A stretch of 64,000 bases of DNA from Pseudomonas sp. B21-028 (lineage in GTDB: Bacteria > Pseudomonadota > Gammaproteobacteria > Pseudomonadales > Pseudomonadaceae), in contig NZ_CP087184.1 in the NCBI RefSeq assembly GCF_024749045.1, positions 2,852,001 through 2,916,000 of the forward strand, in the 5' to 3' direction. Under the pieces are notes generated by a model. That model saw nothing but the letters and a program-made list of their open reading frames with translations. It did not search any database and had not been told where the DNA came from. A program made the position numbers and the translations under genes. Position 1 is the stretch's first letter; the number at the start of each line of letters is the position of its first letter. This document shows positions 1 through 7,836 of the stretch, in pieces.

Positions 1-480
1 TTTCAGGCGCATGGCCTGTTCAGACCCCGGTACCACCGAGCGCAGGTTGTCGCCGATCACACTGCGCACGGTGGCTCGCACGGCATCGGCTTTTACCGGA
101 TCACCACCGGCCTGTTCCTCGATCACCCGCTCGATCATGCTGGCGGCGAAGGTCACGCCAGCGGCCTTGATCACTTGCAGATCCAGCGGTGGCAACAACG
201 AAGGCTTGGAAAGATCGGCCTCAGGCCCCGTGTTGGCGAGCAGGGCTTCGACGCTGGCGATGAAGGTGCCTGGCGTTTGCCTCACGGTGGCCAATGGCGA
301 TTCCGTTTCCAGCAGGTCGCTCAAGGTTGCAAAGTGCTCCGACAAATCGAATACGCCATCGCTGCGCAACACGATCGGCGAGGGCCCGGCGATCCGCCCG
401 GGCACCCAGGCACGGCCAATCAGGGTTCCCGTCAGGCCGTCGGCCGGCAATGTATTCTCGGGCGTAAGCAGTAGCGACAT
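1..480 (-). CDS. Fumarylacetoacetate hydrolase (FAH)-family protein, partial
   Basis: N-terminal 160 residues of a protein that runs off the left edge. It starts MSLLLTPENTLPADG and contains IGRAWVPGRIAGPSPIV and LPPLDLQVIKAAGVTFAASM, the N-terminal pattern of the long (about 390-residue) FAH-like hydrolases/hydratases found in sugar-acid clusters. The metal-binding core would lie beyond the edge. It is divergent from the LysR gene at 597, with a 116-bp gap that carries an ATAAC-N5-GTTAT palindrome, so it is probably controlled by that regulator. A role on a 2-keto-3-deoxy sugar acid is inferred from context only. Confidence 0.75.
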   Translation of the reverse strand, partial: MSLLLTPENTLPADGLTGTLIGRAWVPGRIAGPSPIVLRSDGVFDLSEHFATLSDLLETESPLATVRQTPGTFIASVEALLANTGPEADLSKPSLLPPLDLQVIKAAGVTFAASMIERVIEEQAGGDPVKADAVRATVRSVIGDNLRSVVPGSEQAMRLK

Positions 481-559
481 GGCAGTTCTTCCTGGTTCGT
501 GATGCTTCCACGCTAGGGGGGGCAGACGATAAACTCCAATGAGATATATTCAGTAATCG

Positions 560-574
560 ATAACGAATGGTTAT
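560..574. promoter_or_regulatory. Candidate LysR operator, copy 1
   Basis: ATAAC-GAATG-GTTAT is a 5-bp perfect inverted repeat with a 5-base spacer. It lies in the divergent gap between the FAH-family gene and the LysR gene and fits the T-N11-A form of LysR sites. The same palindrome recurs at 1573-1587 before the MFS gene. Confidence 0.5.
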
Positions 575-596
575 TGCAGGCCCGAGGAAATCTCCA

Positions 597-1568
597 ATGT
601 CAGATGTATCCTTTTCCAGCTTCTGCGGCTGGTTGAAATTTCGCCATCTGCTGCTGATCGATACCTTGGGCCGCACTTGCAACATGCACTTGGCGGCCCA
701 GCAGATGAACCTCAGCCAGCCGGCCATCAGCAAGATGCTCAAGGAAATCGAGAGCCTGCTCGGCTTTGCCCTGTTCGAGCGGCGACCGCGCAGCATGCCG
801 CCCACGGCGTTGGGCGAGCATGTGCTGCGGTATGCGCAGATCGCCTTGAATGACGCGCGTTCGTTCGTTGAGCAAATCAGCAGCCTGCGCGAGGGGGGCC
901 ATGGTTACCTCAAGGTCGGCGGGATTTTTGCCGCGACGGCGGTGGCCCTGCCCGAGGCGATTTTGCAGATCAAGCAGCGTTGGCCATTGCTGTCGATCGA
1001 GGTCGTGGAGCAAACCAGTAACCACCTGATGGAGATGCTCGAAGAGAAGAAGCTCGATCTGGCGGTGGCTCGTTTCACCGATCAAAGCCAACAGCAGCGT
1101 TATGACTTCCAGCCCCTGGCCCCAGAACCGTTTTGCATTGTGGTCAACAGCCACCATCCCCTGGCCGGTGCCGGGCCGACCTCCCTGCAGCAGTTGGTGG
1201 ATCTGCCCTGGATTCTCTACCCGGTCGGCACGCCCATTCGCGCGCGTATGGAGCTGGCCTTCGCCGAGGCTGGGGTAGGCATGCCACGCAACACCATCGA
1301 CACCATCTCCATGCAGACCTTCCTCCAGGTGCTGCAGCGGGGTCCGATGATCGGGATGCTGCCCAATGCCATGGTCGATCCATTGCTCGAGAGCGGCCAA
1401 CTGAAAATCCTCGACACCCCGCTGCACCTGGTGCCCCAGGACTACGGCATTCTCACGCGCAGAGGCGAGCCGTTGATGGGCGCGGCGCTGGAGTTTGCGG
1501 AAATCCTCAAGGACCACGCCCGCCTGTGCGGTGATCCTGCTGTTGGAATACTGGGAAACGACGACTGA
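597..1568 (+). CDS. LysR-family transcriptional regulator
   Basis: Regulator of 323 residues. The N-terminal winged helix is seen as FRHLLLIDTLGRTCNMHLAA followed by QQMNLSQPAISKMLKEIE, then a periplasmic-binding-like effector domain from about residue 95. The ATG at 597 was chosen over an in-frame ATG at 567 because GAGG sits 9 bases before it. It lies between a divergent FAH-family gene and a downstream MFS-SDR-FAH operon, and near-identical palindromes sit on both sides. It is therefore likely the local regulator of a sugar-acid pathway. The effector is not known. Confidence 0.85.
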   Translation: MSDVSFSSFCGWLKFRHLLLIDTLGRTCNMHLAAQQMNLSQPAISKMLKEIESLLGFALFERRPRSMPPTALGEHVLRYAQIALNDARSFVEQISSLREGGHGYLKVGGIFAATAVALPEAILQIKQRWPLLSIEVVEQTSNHLMEMLEEKKLDLAVARFTDQSQQQRYDFQPLAPEPFCIVVNSHHPLAGAGPTSLQQLVDLPWILYPVGTPIRARMELAFAEAGVGMPRNTIDTISMQTFLQVLQRGPMIGMLPNAMVDPLLESGQLKILDTPLHLVPQDYGILTRRGEPLMGAALEFAEILKDHARLCGDPAVGILGNDD

Positions 1569-1572
1569 TCCG

Positions 1573-1587
1573 ATAACGGATCGTTAT
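1573..1587. promoter_or_regulatory. Candidate LysR operator, copy 2
   Basis: ATAAC-GGATC-GTTAT, extended by one base on each side to GATAAC/GTTATC. It lies 5 bases after the LysR stop codon and about 115 bp before the MFS start. It matches the palindrome at 560-574, which suggests the LysR protein controls the MFS-SDR-FAH operon. Confidence 0.5.
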
Positions 1588-1700
1588 CGATTAATCAGAA
1601 AATGCCATTGGGAAAGAATCGTTTCGCGGTCGTAGAGTGAGCCCCCAGCTCCCATCCGATAAAAACAATCAGGCATGTCCACGTGCCCAGGGGTTATCAC

Positions 1701-3083
1701 ATGCAAACCGTCTCCGAGCATTTACCTGCCCAGGCGCAAACCGGTGAACTCGATTTCGAAGACCGGACCTACCGCAAAGTCATCTGGCGCATCCTTCCCA
1801 TCCTGCTCCTGTGCTACATGGCGGCTTATCTTGACCGGGTGAACATCGGTTTCGCCAAGCTCGACATGCTCAACGAGCTGCAATTCAGCAATACCGTGTA
1901 TGCCTTGGGCGCCAGTATGTTTTTCTGGGGCTATTTCATCTTCGAAGTGCCCAGCAACCTGCTGTTGCATCGCTTCGGCGCACGGTTCTGGATTGCCCGG
2001 ATCATGCTCAGTTGGGCGGTGATCTCCATGGCGGTGGCCTACACGGTGCCGCTGGCGGGCTTCTTCCATATCGAATCGAGCACGATGTTCTACGTGCTGC
2101 GCTTCCTGTTGGGTGTCTGCGAAGCGGGCTTTTTTCCCGGCGTGATCCTGTACCTCAACTACTGGTTCCCGACCCATCGGCAAAGCCGCGTGATGTCCGG
2201 CTTCCTGTTGGCGTTGCCAGTCAGCCTGACGCTGGGCGGAATCCTCTCCGGTTGGCTGATGAACAGCATGCAAGGAGTGCAGGGGCTGTCCGGTTGGCAA
2301 TGGATGCTGCTGATCGAAGGTATCCCTTCGATCATCATGACCTTCGTGGTGATTGTCTGCCTGGCCGATAACATCGATAAGGCAAAATGGCTCTCCGTTG
2401 CGGAGAAAAACCTGCTCAAGGCCAATCTGCAGACGGACAACCAGGGCAAGGCCAGCCGTTTGAGCGAGGTGTTTCTCAACCCTCGGGTGTGGTTGCTGGT
2501 GCTGATTCTGTTGACCTTCAACACAGGCTTCTATGGCCTGGCGTTCTGGATGCCCTCGATCATCAAGAGCACCGGGATCACCAACAGCTTGCACATCGGC
2601 TTGCTGACCGCGATTCCTTACTCGGTGGCCGTCGTGGCAATGTTGCTCAACGCGCGGCACTCCAACCGCACCGGCGAGCGGCGCCTGCACGCCGCCATTC
2701 CAGCCTTCATCGGCGGCGTCGGCCTGATCCTCAGTGCTTTCTTCGCCAACAACCTGGTGCTGTCCGTATTGTTCCTCAGCGTTGCCGCTTCGGGGATCCT
2801 CAGCCTGATGCCGATTTTCTGGACTCTGCCAGGGACGCTGTTGTCGGGCGTCGCGGCAGCCGCTGGCATCGGCATGATCAACGCCATCGGCAACCTGTCG
2901 GGTTTCACTGGCTCGATGATCACCGCGGTAGCGGAAACCCTCACGGGCAACATCAATAACGGCACCTATGTACTGGCCCTGTGTCTGTTGGTCAGTGGTG
3001 GACTGATCCTGGCCATCCCCACCTCGATGCTCGCCCGAACCCCCAAGGCCGCCGCCACGTCAGCAAAACTGGAGGCTGCTTGA
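1701..3083 (+). CDS. MFS transporter, anion:cation symporter family
   Basis: Inner-membrane carrier of 460 residues with about 12 hydrophobic segments. LLCYMAAYLDRVNIGFAKL near the N-terminus is the hallmark of the ACS family (hexuronate, phthalate and tartrate carriers), followed by GVCEAGFFPGVILYL in segment 4-5. The ATG at 1701 is preceded by CAGGGG; an in-frame GTG at 1683 is less likely. It is the first gene of an operon with the SDR at 3080, whose start overlaps this stop. The substrate is probably an organic or sugar acid; the sequence does not show which. Confidence 0.88.
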   Translation: MQTVSEHLPAQAQTGELDFEDRTYRKVIWRILPILLLCYMAAYLDRVNIGFAKLDMLNELQFSNTVYALGASMFFWGYFIFEVPSNLLLHRFGARFWIARIMLSWAVISMAVAYTVPLAGFFHIESSTMFYVLRFLLGVCEAGFFPGVILYLNYWFPTHRQSRVMSGFLLALPVSLTLGGILSGWLMNSMQGVQGLSGWQWMLLIEGIPSIIMTFVVIVCLADNIDKAKWLSVAEKNLLKANLQTDNQGKASRLSEVFLNPRVWLLVLILLTFNTGFYGLAFWMPSIIKSTGITNSLHIGLLTAIPYSVAVVAMLLNARHSNRTGERRLHAAIPAFIGGVGLILSAFFANNLVLSVLFLSVAASGILSLMPIFWTLPGTLLSGVAAAAGIGMINAIGNLSGFTGSMITAVAETLTGNINNGTYVLALCLLVSGGLILAIPTSMLARTPKAAATSAKLEAA

Positions 3084-3820
3084 ATCTGCTCAACAAGCGC
3101 GTGTTGGTCACGGCCGCGGGGCAGGGCATCGGCATGGCCAGCGCCATTGCCTTCGCCCGGGCCGGTGCCGAGGTGTTCGCCAGTGATATCGATATTGGTG
3201 CGCTGGCGGGCATCGAGGGGGTCACTGCCATGACCCTGGACGTGACGTCTGCCGAGGCCATCGACACGGCTTGCGAGCGAATCGGTGGCCTGGACGTGCT
3301 GTTCAACTGTGCCGGTTACGTGCACAGCGGCAATCTTCTGGAATGCGACGAATCGGCCTGGGCGCGCTCGATAGACCTCAATGTCACGGCGATGTATCGG
3401 ACCATCCGCGCATTCCTGCCGGGCATGCTGGCCCGTGGCGGCGGTTCGATCATCAACATGTCGTCGGTGGCGTCGAGCATCAAGGGCGTGCCGAACCGTT
3501 TCGCCTATGCGACCAGCAAGGCCGCCGTGATAGGCCTGACGAAGGCCGTCGCGATTGACTTTGTCGGCCAGGGCATTCGCTGCAACGCGATCTGTCCGGG
3601 TACGGTGGACTCGCCCTCGTTGCGCCAGCGCATTGCCGCCCAGGCCCTGCAACAGGGTGTCGATGAATTACAGATCTATCATCAGTTCCTTGAGCGCCAG
3701 CCCATGGGCCGTATCGGTAGCACCGAGGAGATCGCGCAGTTGGCGGTGTACCTGGGCAGCGATGCGTCGACCTACACCACCGGCGCTGTGCATGTCATCG
3801 ACGGCGGCATGAGCCTCTGA
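3080..3820 (+). CDS. SDR dehydrogenase, BDH2/FucD-like (2-keto-3-deoxy sugar acid type)
   Basis: Short-chain dehydrogenase of 246 residues. It shows an NAD motif TAAGQGIG, NMSSVASSIKGVPNRFAYAT with catalytic Ser and Tyr, then the Lys of SKAAVIGLTKAVA, and CPGTVDSPSLRQRI. This pattern is that of animal BDH2 and of bacterial 2-keto-3-deoxy-L-fuconate dehydrogenase. The start is a TTG at 3080 that overlaps the upstream TGA, with GGAGG at 3071-3075. A downstream FAH hydrolase fits a dehydrogenase-then-hydrolase (diketo-sugar acid cleavage) pathway. The exact sugar acid is inferred, not shown. Confidence 0.82.
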   Translation: MNLLNKRVLVTAAGQGIGMASAIAFARAGAEVFASDIDIGALAGIEGVTAMTLDVTSAEAIDTACERIGGLDVLFNCAGYVHSGNLLECDESAWARSIDLNVTAMYRTIRAFLPGMLARGGGSIINMSSVASSIKGVPNRFAYATSKAAVIGLTKAVAIDFVGQGIRCNAICPGTVDSPSLRQRIAAQALQQGVDELQIYHQFLERQPMGRIGSTEEIAQLAVYLGSDASTYTTGAVHVIDGGMSL

Positions 3821-3856
3821 GTCGTCTTTACGTTGGGTTTGAATGAGGAACATTCG

Positions 3857-4703
3857 ATGAAACTGTTGCGTTACGGCGAAAAGGGCGCGGAAAAACCCGG
3901 CCTGTTGGATGCCGATAATCGGATCCGCGACCTGTCGGGGCATGTGCCGGACATCGCGGCAAATGTCCTGAGTCCGGAAGGGTTGGCAGCGCTGGCCGAC
4001 CTCGACCCGAACAGCCTGCCGATCGTTGCCGGACAGCCACGGCTCGGTGCCTGTGTCGGGCACGTCGGCAAATTCATCTGCATTGGCCTGAACTACGCCG
4101 ATCATGCGGCCGAGTCGAATATGGACGTGCCGAAGGAGCCGATCATCTTCGGCAAATGGACCAGTGCCATTTGCGGGCCGAACGACGACATCCAGATCCC
4201 CCGCGACTCGCTCAAGACCGACTGGGAAGTGGAGTTGGGCGTCGTCATCGGTAAGGGCGGACGCAACATCGATGAAGCGAATGCGATGGAACATGTCGCC
4301 GGCTATTGCGTCATCAACGACGTATCCGAGCGCGAGTGGCAGTTGGAGCGGGGCGGCACCTGGGACAAAGGCAAGGGTTTCGATACCTTCGGCCCCCTGG
4401 GGCCGTGGCTGGTCACCCGGGACGAAATCGGCGATCCCCACAACCTGGACCTATGGCTGGAAGTCGATGGGCATCGCTACCAGAACGGCAATACACGAAC
4501 GCTGATCTTCAGCGTGCCGCAGCTGATCGCCTACCTGAGCCGCTGCATGAGCCTGCAGCCGGGGACGTGATCTCGACGGGAACACCCCCGGGGTCGGCTT
4601 GGGCATCAAGCCGCAACCGGTGTTCCTGCGCCCGGGGCAGACCGTGCGCCTGGGCATTACGGGGTTGGGGGAACAACGCCAGGTCACGGTTCGGGCGGAT
4701 TGA
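3857..4703 (+). pseudogene. FAH-family hydrolase with two frameshifts (diketo-sugar acid hydrolase type)
   Basis: Starts MKLLRYGEKGAEKPGLLDAD after GAGGAA. It has the FAH core: FICIGLNYADHAAESNMDVP, DWEVELGVVIGKGGRNI with metal-binding Glu residues, and ERGGTWDKGKGFDTFGP. The frame closes early at SRCMSLQPGT (stop 4568-4570). One extra G in the GGG at about 4561-4563 and one in the GGGG near 4590 restore MSLQPGDVISTGTPPGVGLG and an ending at TGA 4701-4703. That gives a 282-residue protein of normal family length. Both lesions are single missing bases in G runs, so either real inactivation or a sequencing error is possible. Last gene of the MFS-SDR operon. Confidence 0.75.
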
Positions 4704-4762
4704 TCGGGCCGTTTGTTCGTGCGACTTGCTGCCAGTGATAACGGCCTGGACGGTAGCCTGGC

Positions 4763-6478
4763 TTAACTGACTGGCATGACCGCTGGCTGAACCTTGCGAT
4801 GCACCCATCGCGCCTCGTCCTTGAGTTCAAGGACCTGCCAATGAATGTGCTCCAGCGAAGCGTTGTGGCTGACGCTGATCAGGATCGTCTGCGGCAGCGT
4901 CTGCTTGAGCAGCTGATAGCAACGCAGCTCGTTTGCCGCATCCAGTGCCGAGCTGCTCTCGTCGAGGAACAGCACCGTCGGGCGGGCCAGCAGGGCCCGG
5001 ACGAACGCACAACGCTGCTGCTCGCCGACGCTGAGGGTCTGGGCCCAGTCTCGTTCTTCATCCAGTTGATCGCCCAGATGGAGCAGGCCAACCTGCTCCA
5101 TCACCTGGCGCAGTGCCGCATCTTCTTCGCGCCGTGGCGGGTGGGGATACCAGAGCGCCTCGCGCAGACAGCCCAGCGGCAGGTAGGGCTTTTGCGACAG
5201 GGTCAGCGCCCGCTCCCGGTCATAGCGGCTGGTGCCACTGGCGTGGGGCCAAAGCCCGCTGATCGTGCGAAGCAAGGTTGATTTGCCATAGCCGGACGGC
5301 GCGCTGATCATCAGGCTGTCGCCGGGCTTGAGCGACAGGTTGAAGCCCTTGAGCAGTAGCCGGCCGCTCGGCAGCCAGACGTCCAGGTCCTTGATCTCGA
5401 GGCCGACGGCCTGCTGCTCGAGGCGGACCTCGGACTTGATTTCGAGGTGATCCAGGCGCTCCTGGAAACCGTTCAAACGGTCGATCACCGACTTCCATTC
5501 CGACAGTTCCGGAAACACGCTGACCAGGTAGGCGATGGCCGCGTGGACTTCGCCGAAGGCCGCGCTGATCTGCGTCAGGCGACCCAAGGGGAATGCGCCG
5601 GCGAAGAACTGCGGTGCCATGATGAACATGGGAATGACCGTGGCGCTGCGCAGGTAGAAGGTCGAGTAGCCCATGATCAGCTTCTGCTTCTTGACCAGCG
5701 CCCAGAAGTTTTCCAGCGCCGCCTCCAGGCGCTGGTTGAAGCGCTCGTTCTCCACCGTTTCGCCGCGGTATTGGGCCACCGAGTCGGCGTTTTCCCGCAG
5801 ACGGATGAGGGCGAAGCGAAAATCCGCTTCGCGCCGTTGCTGCATGAAGTTGAGGCTTGGCAATGCGCGCCCGAGCCAGAACGCCAGGCCGGTACCCAGC
5901 AGGGCATATACCAGTGCGATCCACACCAGCAGCCCCGGAATGACCACCGACTGGTCGTCGAACGGCACGCTGACCAGGTTCGACGCCTGCCAGAGAATAT
6001 TCAGGAAGGAGAACAGCGACACCACTGACGTCAACAATCCCAGGCTCAGCTTCAGCGACTTGACGATAAACAGGTCCACGTCTTCGGCGATTCGCTGGTC
6101 GGGGTTATCGACCTCGGTCTCGGTCAGTTTCAGCTTCTGGTAGCGCTGGCTGCCCAGCCATTGGTCGAGCATGTTCCGGGTGGCCCAGCGGCGCCAGCGT
6201 ATGGTCAGTTTCTGCTGGAAGTGGAACGCGCCCACGGTGAACCCGGCCATGCCGACCTGCAGCAGGATGAATTGCAGGCTGCCGACGAGAAAACCGTGAT
6301 AGTCGAGGGCCTGCAACGCGTTGTAGAAATGCAGGTTCCAGAAGTTGTTGAGAATGTTGATCCCCACCAGGCACAAGGTCATCAGCACGGTGCCCAACAA
6401 CAGCAACAGGGCCGGGTATTTTTCCTCGGATGCCCAGAACGGCCGCGCGAGACGCCAGAAAGTGCGGAGTGTGTGCAT
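4763..6478 (-). CDS. ABC transporter, fused permease/ATPase of the YddA/SbmA type
   Basis: Protein of 571 residues. The N-terminal half is an ABC_membrane_2-type membrane domain (EEKYPALLLLLGTVLMTL, INILNNFWNLHFYNALQALD). The C-terminal half is an ATPase with Walker A APSGYGKST, signature LSVGEQQR, Walker B VLFLDESSSALD and H-loop SVSHN. An ATG at 6478 (MHTLRTFWRL) is preferred; an in-frame ATG at 6544 would overlap the Fur-like box. It is divergent from a FhuF-like gene and next to a TonB receptor, so export of a siderophore or return of a processed one is plausible. The substrate is inferred from context. Confidence 0.85.
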   Translation of the reverse strand: MHTLRTFWRLARPFWASEEKYPALLLLLGTVLMTLCLVGINILNNFWNLHFYNALQALDYHGFLVGSLQFILLQVGMAGFTVGAFHFQQKLTIRWRRWATRNMLDQWLGSQRYQKLKLTETEVDNPDQRIAEDVDLFIVKSLKLSLGLLTSVVSLFSFLNILWQASNLVSVPFDDQSVVIPGLLVWIALVYALLGTGLAFWLGRALPSLNFMQQRREADFRFALIRLRENADSVAQYRGETVENERFNQRLEAALENFWALVKKQKLIMGYSTFYLRSATVIPMFIMAPQFFAGAFPLGRLTQISAAFGEVHAAIAYLVSVFPELSEWKSVIDRLNGFQERLDHLEIKSEVRLEQQAVGLEIKDLDVWLPSGRLLLKGFNLSLKPGDSLMISAPSGYGKSTLLRTISGLWPHASGTSRYDRERALTLSQKPYLPLGCLREALWYPHPPRREEDAALRQVMEQVGLLHLGDQLDEERDWAQTLSVGEQQRCAFVRALLARPTVLFLDESSSALDAANELRCYQLLKQTLPQTILISVSHNASLEHIHWQVLELKDEARWVHRKVQPAVMPVS

Positions 6479-6539
6479 GTGATCTTGGTAAGCCCGGTCG
6501 CTGACGACGTTGAGTTTGCAGATGAGGGAGGATAGGATC

Positions 6540-6558
6540 AGCAATGCTAATCGTTTGC
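6540..6558. promoter_or_regulatory. Fur-box-like site between ABC transporter and fhuF-like gene
   Basis: AGCAATGCTAATCGTTTGC matches the 19-bp Fur consensus GATAATGATAATCATTATC at about 12 of 19 positions, and at 11 of 15 in the right-hand part. It lies in the short divergent gap of two iron-related genes, where a Fur site is expected. Confidence 0.5.
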
Positions 6559-6584
6559 ATTAATTAGGGAAAGGGAGACCCGTC

Positions 6585-7361
6585 ATCGAATTTCCAGAAT
6601 GGCTCAATCAGGCCTGGCCGCCGATACAGCGGGTTATCCGGCAGGGTGCTGGTGATCAGCCTTCCATCGCGTTGAGCCGACTTTCCGACCCTGAGATCCT
6701 GCAACCGCTGCTGGCCCGCTTCGCCCTGCGTTATCCAGGGGTGAACCGCGCCGCCGTGGTGTCGCAGTGGTCGATGAACTACATGAGCGTTGTCCTGCCG
6801 GCGACCCTGGCCTGTGTGTTGACCCGGCAAGGCGTCATTGATTTCTGGGGCGAAGAGGCGGTGCTGTTGCACGATGACGGTCAGCCCTCGGCCCTGGGTC
6901 TGTCGGCCCGACTGCCGGCCTTGGGCCAGGATGAGCGCGCGGCCTACTGGTCGCGATTGATCCACGAGCACCTGGCACCGCTGTTCGCGACCCTGGCCGC
7001 CGCCGGTGGCCTGGCGCCGAAGATACTGTGGGGCAACATGGTTGCCATCTGGGATGGTGCGTTCGCGCGAATGGACCCCGACCTGTCCCGGGATGGGTTC
7101 GCCCAGGCGCACCAGTGGCTGGAGCCGGTCACGGTGAATGACGGGCGCCTGAAACTGCGGGGCCTGCAACGCATGGTCGAATCACCCGCGCCGCAGATTT
7201 GCCCGTGTTTGCCCTTGCGCCGGCATTGCTGCCTGCATTACCAACTGCACGAACCCGTCGAAGCCCAGCCGCCGGTGCTCTGCGAGTCCTGCCCGAAACT
7301 GCATCGCCTGCCCCTGGCGGAGCAGGTGAGTTACCTGCGTTACATCTATGAAGAGGCGTGA
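6585..7361 (+). CDS. FhuF-like siderophore-iron reductase
   Basis: Cytoplasmic ferric-siderophore reductase type protein, 258 residues if read from 6585. RYPGVNRAAVVSQWSMNYMS and GGLAPKILWGNMVAIWDGAF are FhuF-family motifs. The C-terminal CCLHYQL...LCESCPK supplies the four Cys of the 2Fe-2S site (pattern CC-x16-C-x2-C). The reading frame has no ATG, GTG or early TTG. A GGGAG at 6573-6577 stands 7 bases before an in-frame ATC at 6585, and the first usual start is a TTG at 6672. Upstream codons read like real protein (IEFPEWLNQAWPPIQ), so the start is unusual or mutated. Confidence 0.75.
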   Translation: MEFPEWLNQAWPPIQRVIRQGAGDQPSIALSRLSDPEILQPLLARFALRYPGVNRAAVVSQWSMNYMSVVLPATLACVLTRQGVIDFWGEEAVLLHDDGQPSALGLSARLPALGQDERAAYWSRLIHEHLAPLFATLAAAGGLAPKILWGNMVAIWDGAFARMDPDLSRDGFAQAHQWLEPVTVNDGRLKLRGLQRMVESPAPQICPCLPLRRHCCLHYQLHEPVEAQPPVLCESCPKLHRLPLAEQVSYLRYIYEEA

Positions 7362-7370
7362 ACCCCGCTA

Positions 7371-7625
7371 GCAGGGGAACGAACTGATGGGCCGGGCATT
7401 CCGTGGAACTGTACACCCGGTGAAGACTTTGCTGCGCGGCGTGGAGCCGAACTCATAGCTGGCCAGCGGTGCGCCGAAGCTGGCGGCGAAGCGCTTGAAG
7501 TCGATCGGGGTCTCCACGTTGAAGCCGCGAAACAGTACCCCGTCCACGGTGCTCAGCGCATGGAGCAGGCTGTCGTGCAGCGATGCGTCCAGATCGTGAA
7601 TCGGCACATCCTCTTCTATCTTTTT
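7371..7625 (-). pseudogene. Remnant of a SyrP/TauD-like dioxygenase
   Basis: Reads DVPIHDLDASLHDSLLHALS, GVLFRGFNVETPIDFKRFAA, then YEFGSTPRSKVFTG. After this the match continues in another frame as VYSSTECPAHQFVPL, the usual SPR-VYTSTEYP segment of SyrP/TauD-family hydroxylases. One G missing from GGG at about 7420 explains the shift. The N-terminal part is short and everything after the first 85 or so residues is missing; the catalytic HxD region is lost. In lipopeptide siderophore clusters such enzymes hydroxylate Asp or His. Not functional. Confidence 0.65.
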
Positions 7626-7718
7626 CGACCTGTTACAAGGCCTGGAAGTGCTGCACCAAGCGCCTCCGTAGGACTTGTCTGTAGTGTTCTAGATCTTATA
7701 CAGGACGACATAGAAGGT

Positions 7719-7737
7719 GCAAATGAGATGGATTATC
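7719..7737. promoter_or_regulatory. Fur-box-like site before TonB receptor
   Basis: GCAAATGAGATGGATTATC matches the Fur consensus at 13 of 19 positions (left AAATGA, right ATTATC). It stands about 100 bp before the receptor start, followed by an AT-rich stretch (7738-7768) that could hold the -10 region. Iron-dependent repression of the receptor is inferred. Confidence 0.55.
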
Positions 7738-7836
7738 AATACTGTTTATTTAACTTATTTTTTGGATTAGACTCCGCTCCGCTGGCACCAACAGCGTTCG
7801 GCCAGCTCAGAAAAACCAAAAATATCTGTCGCAGGG

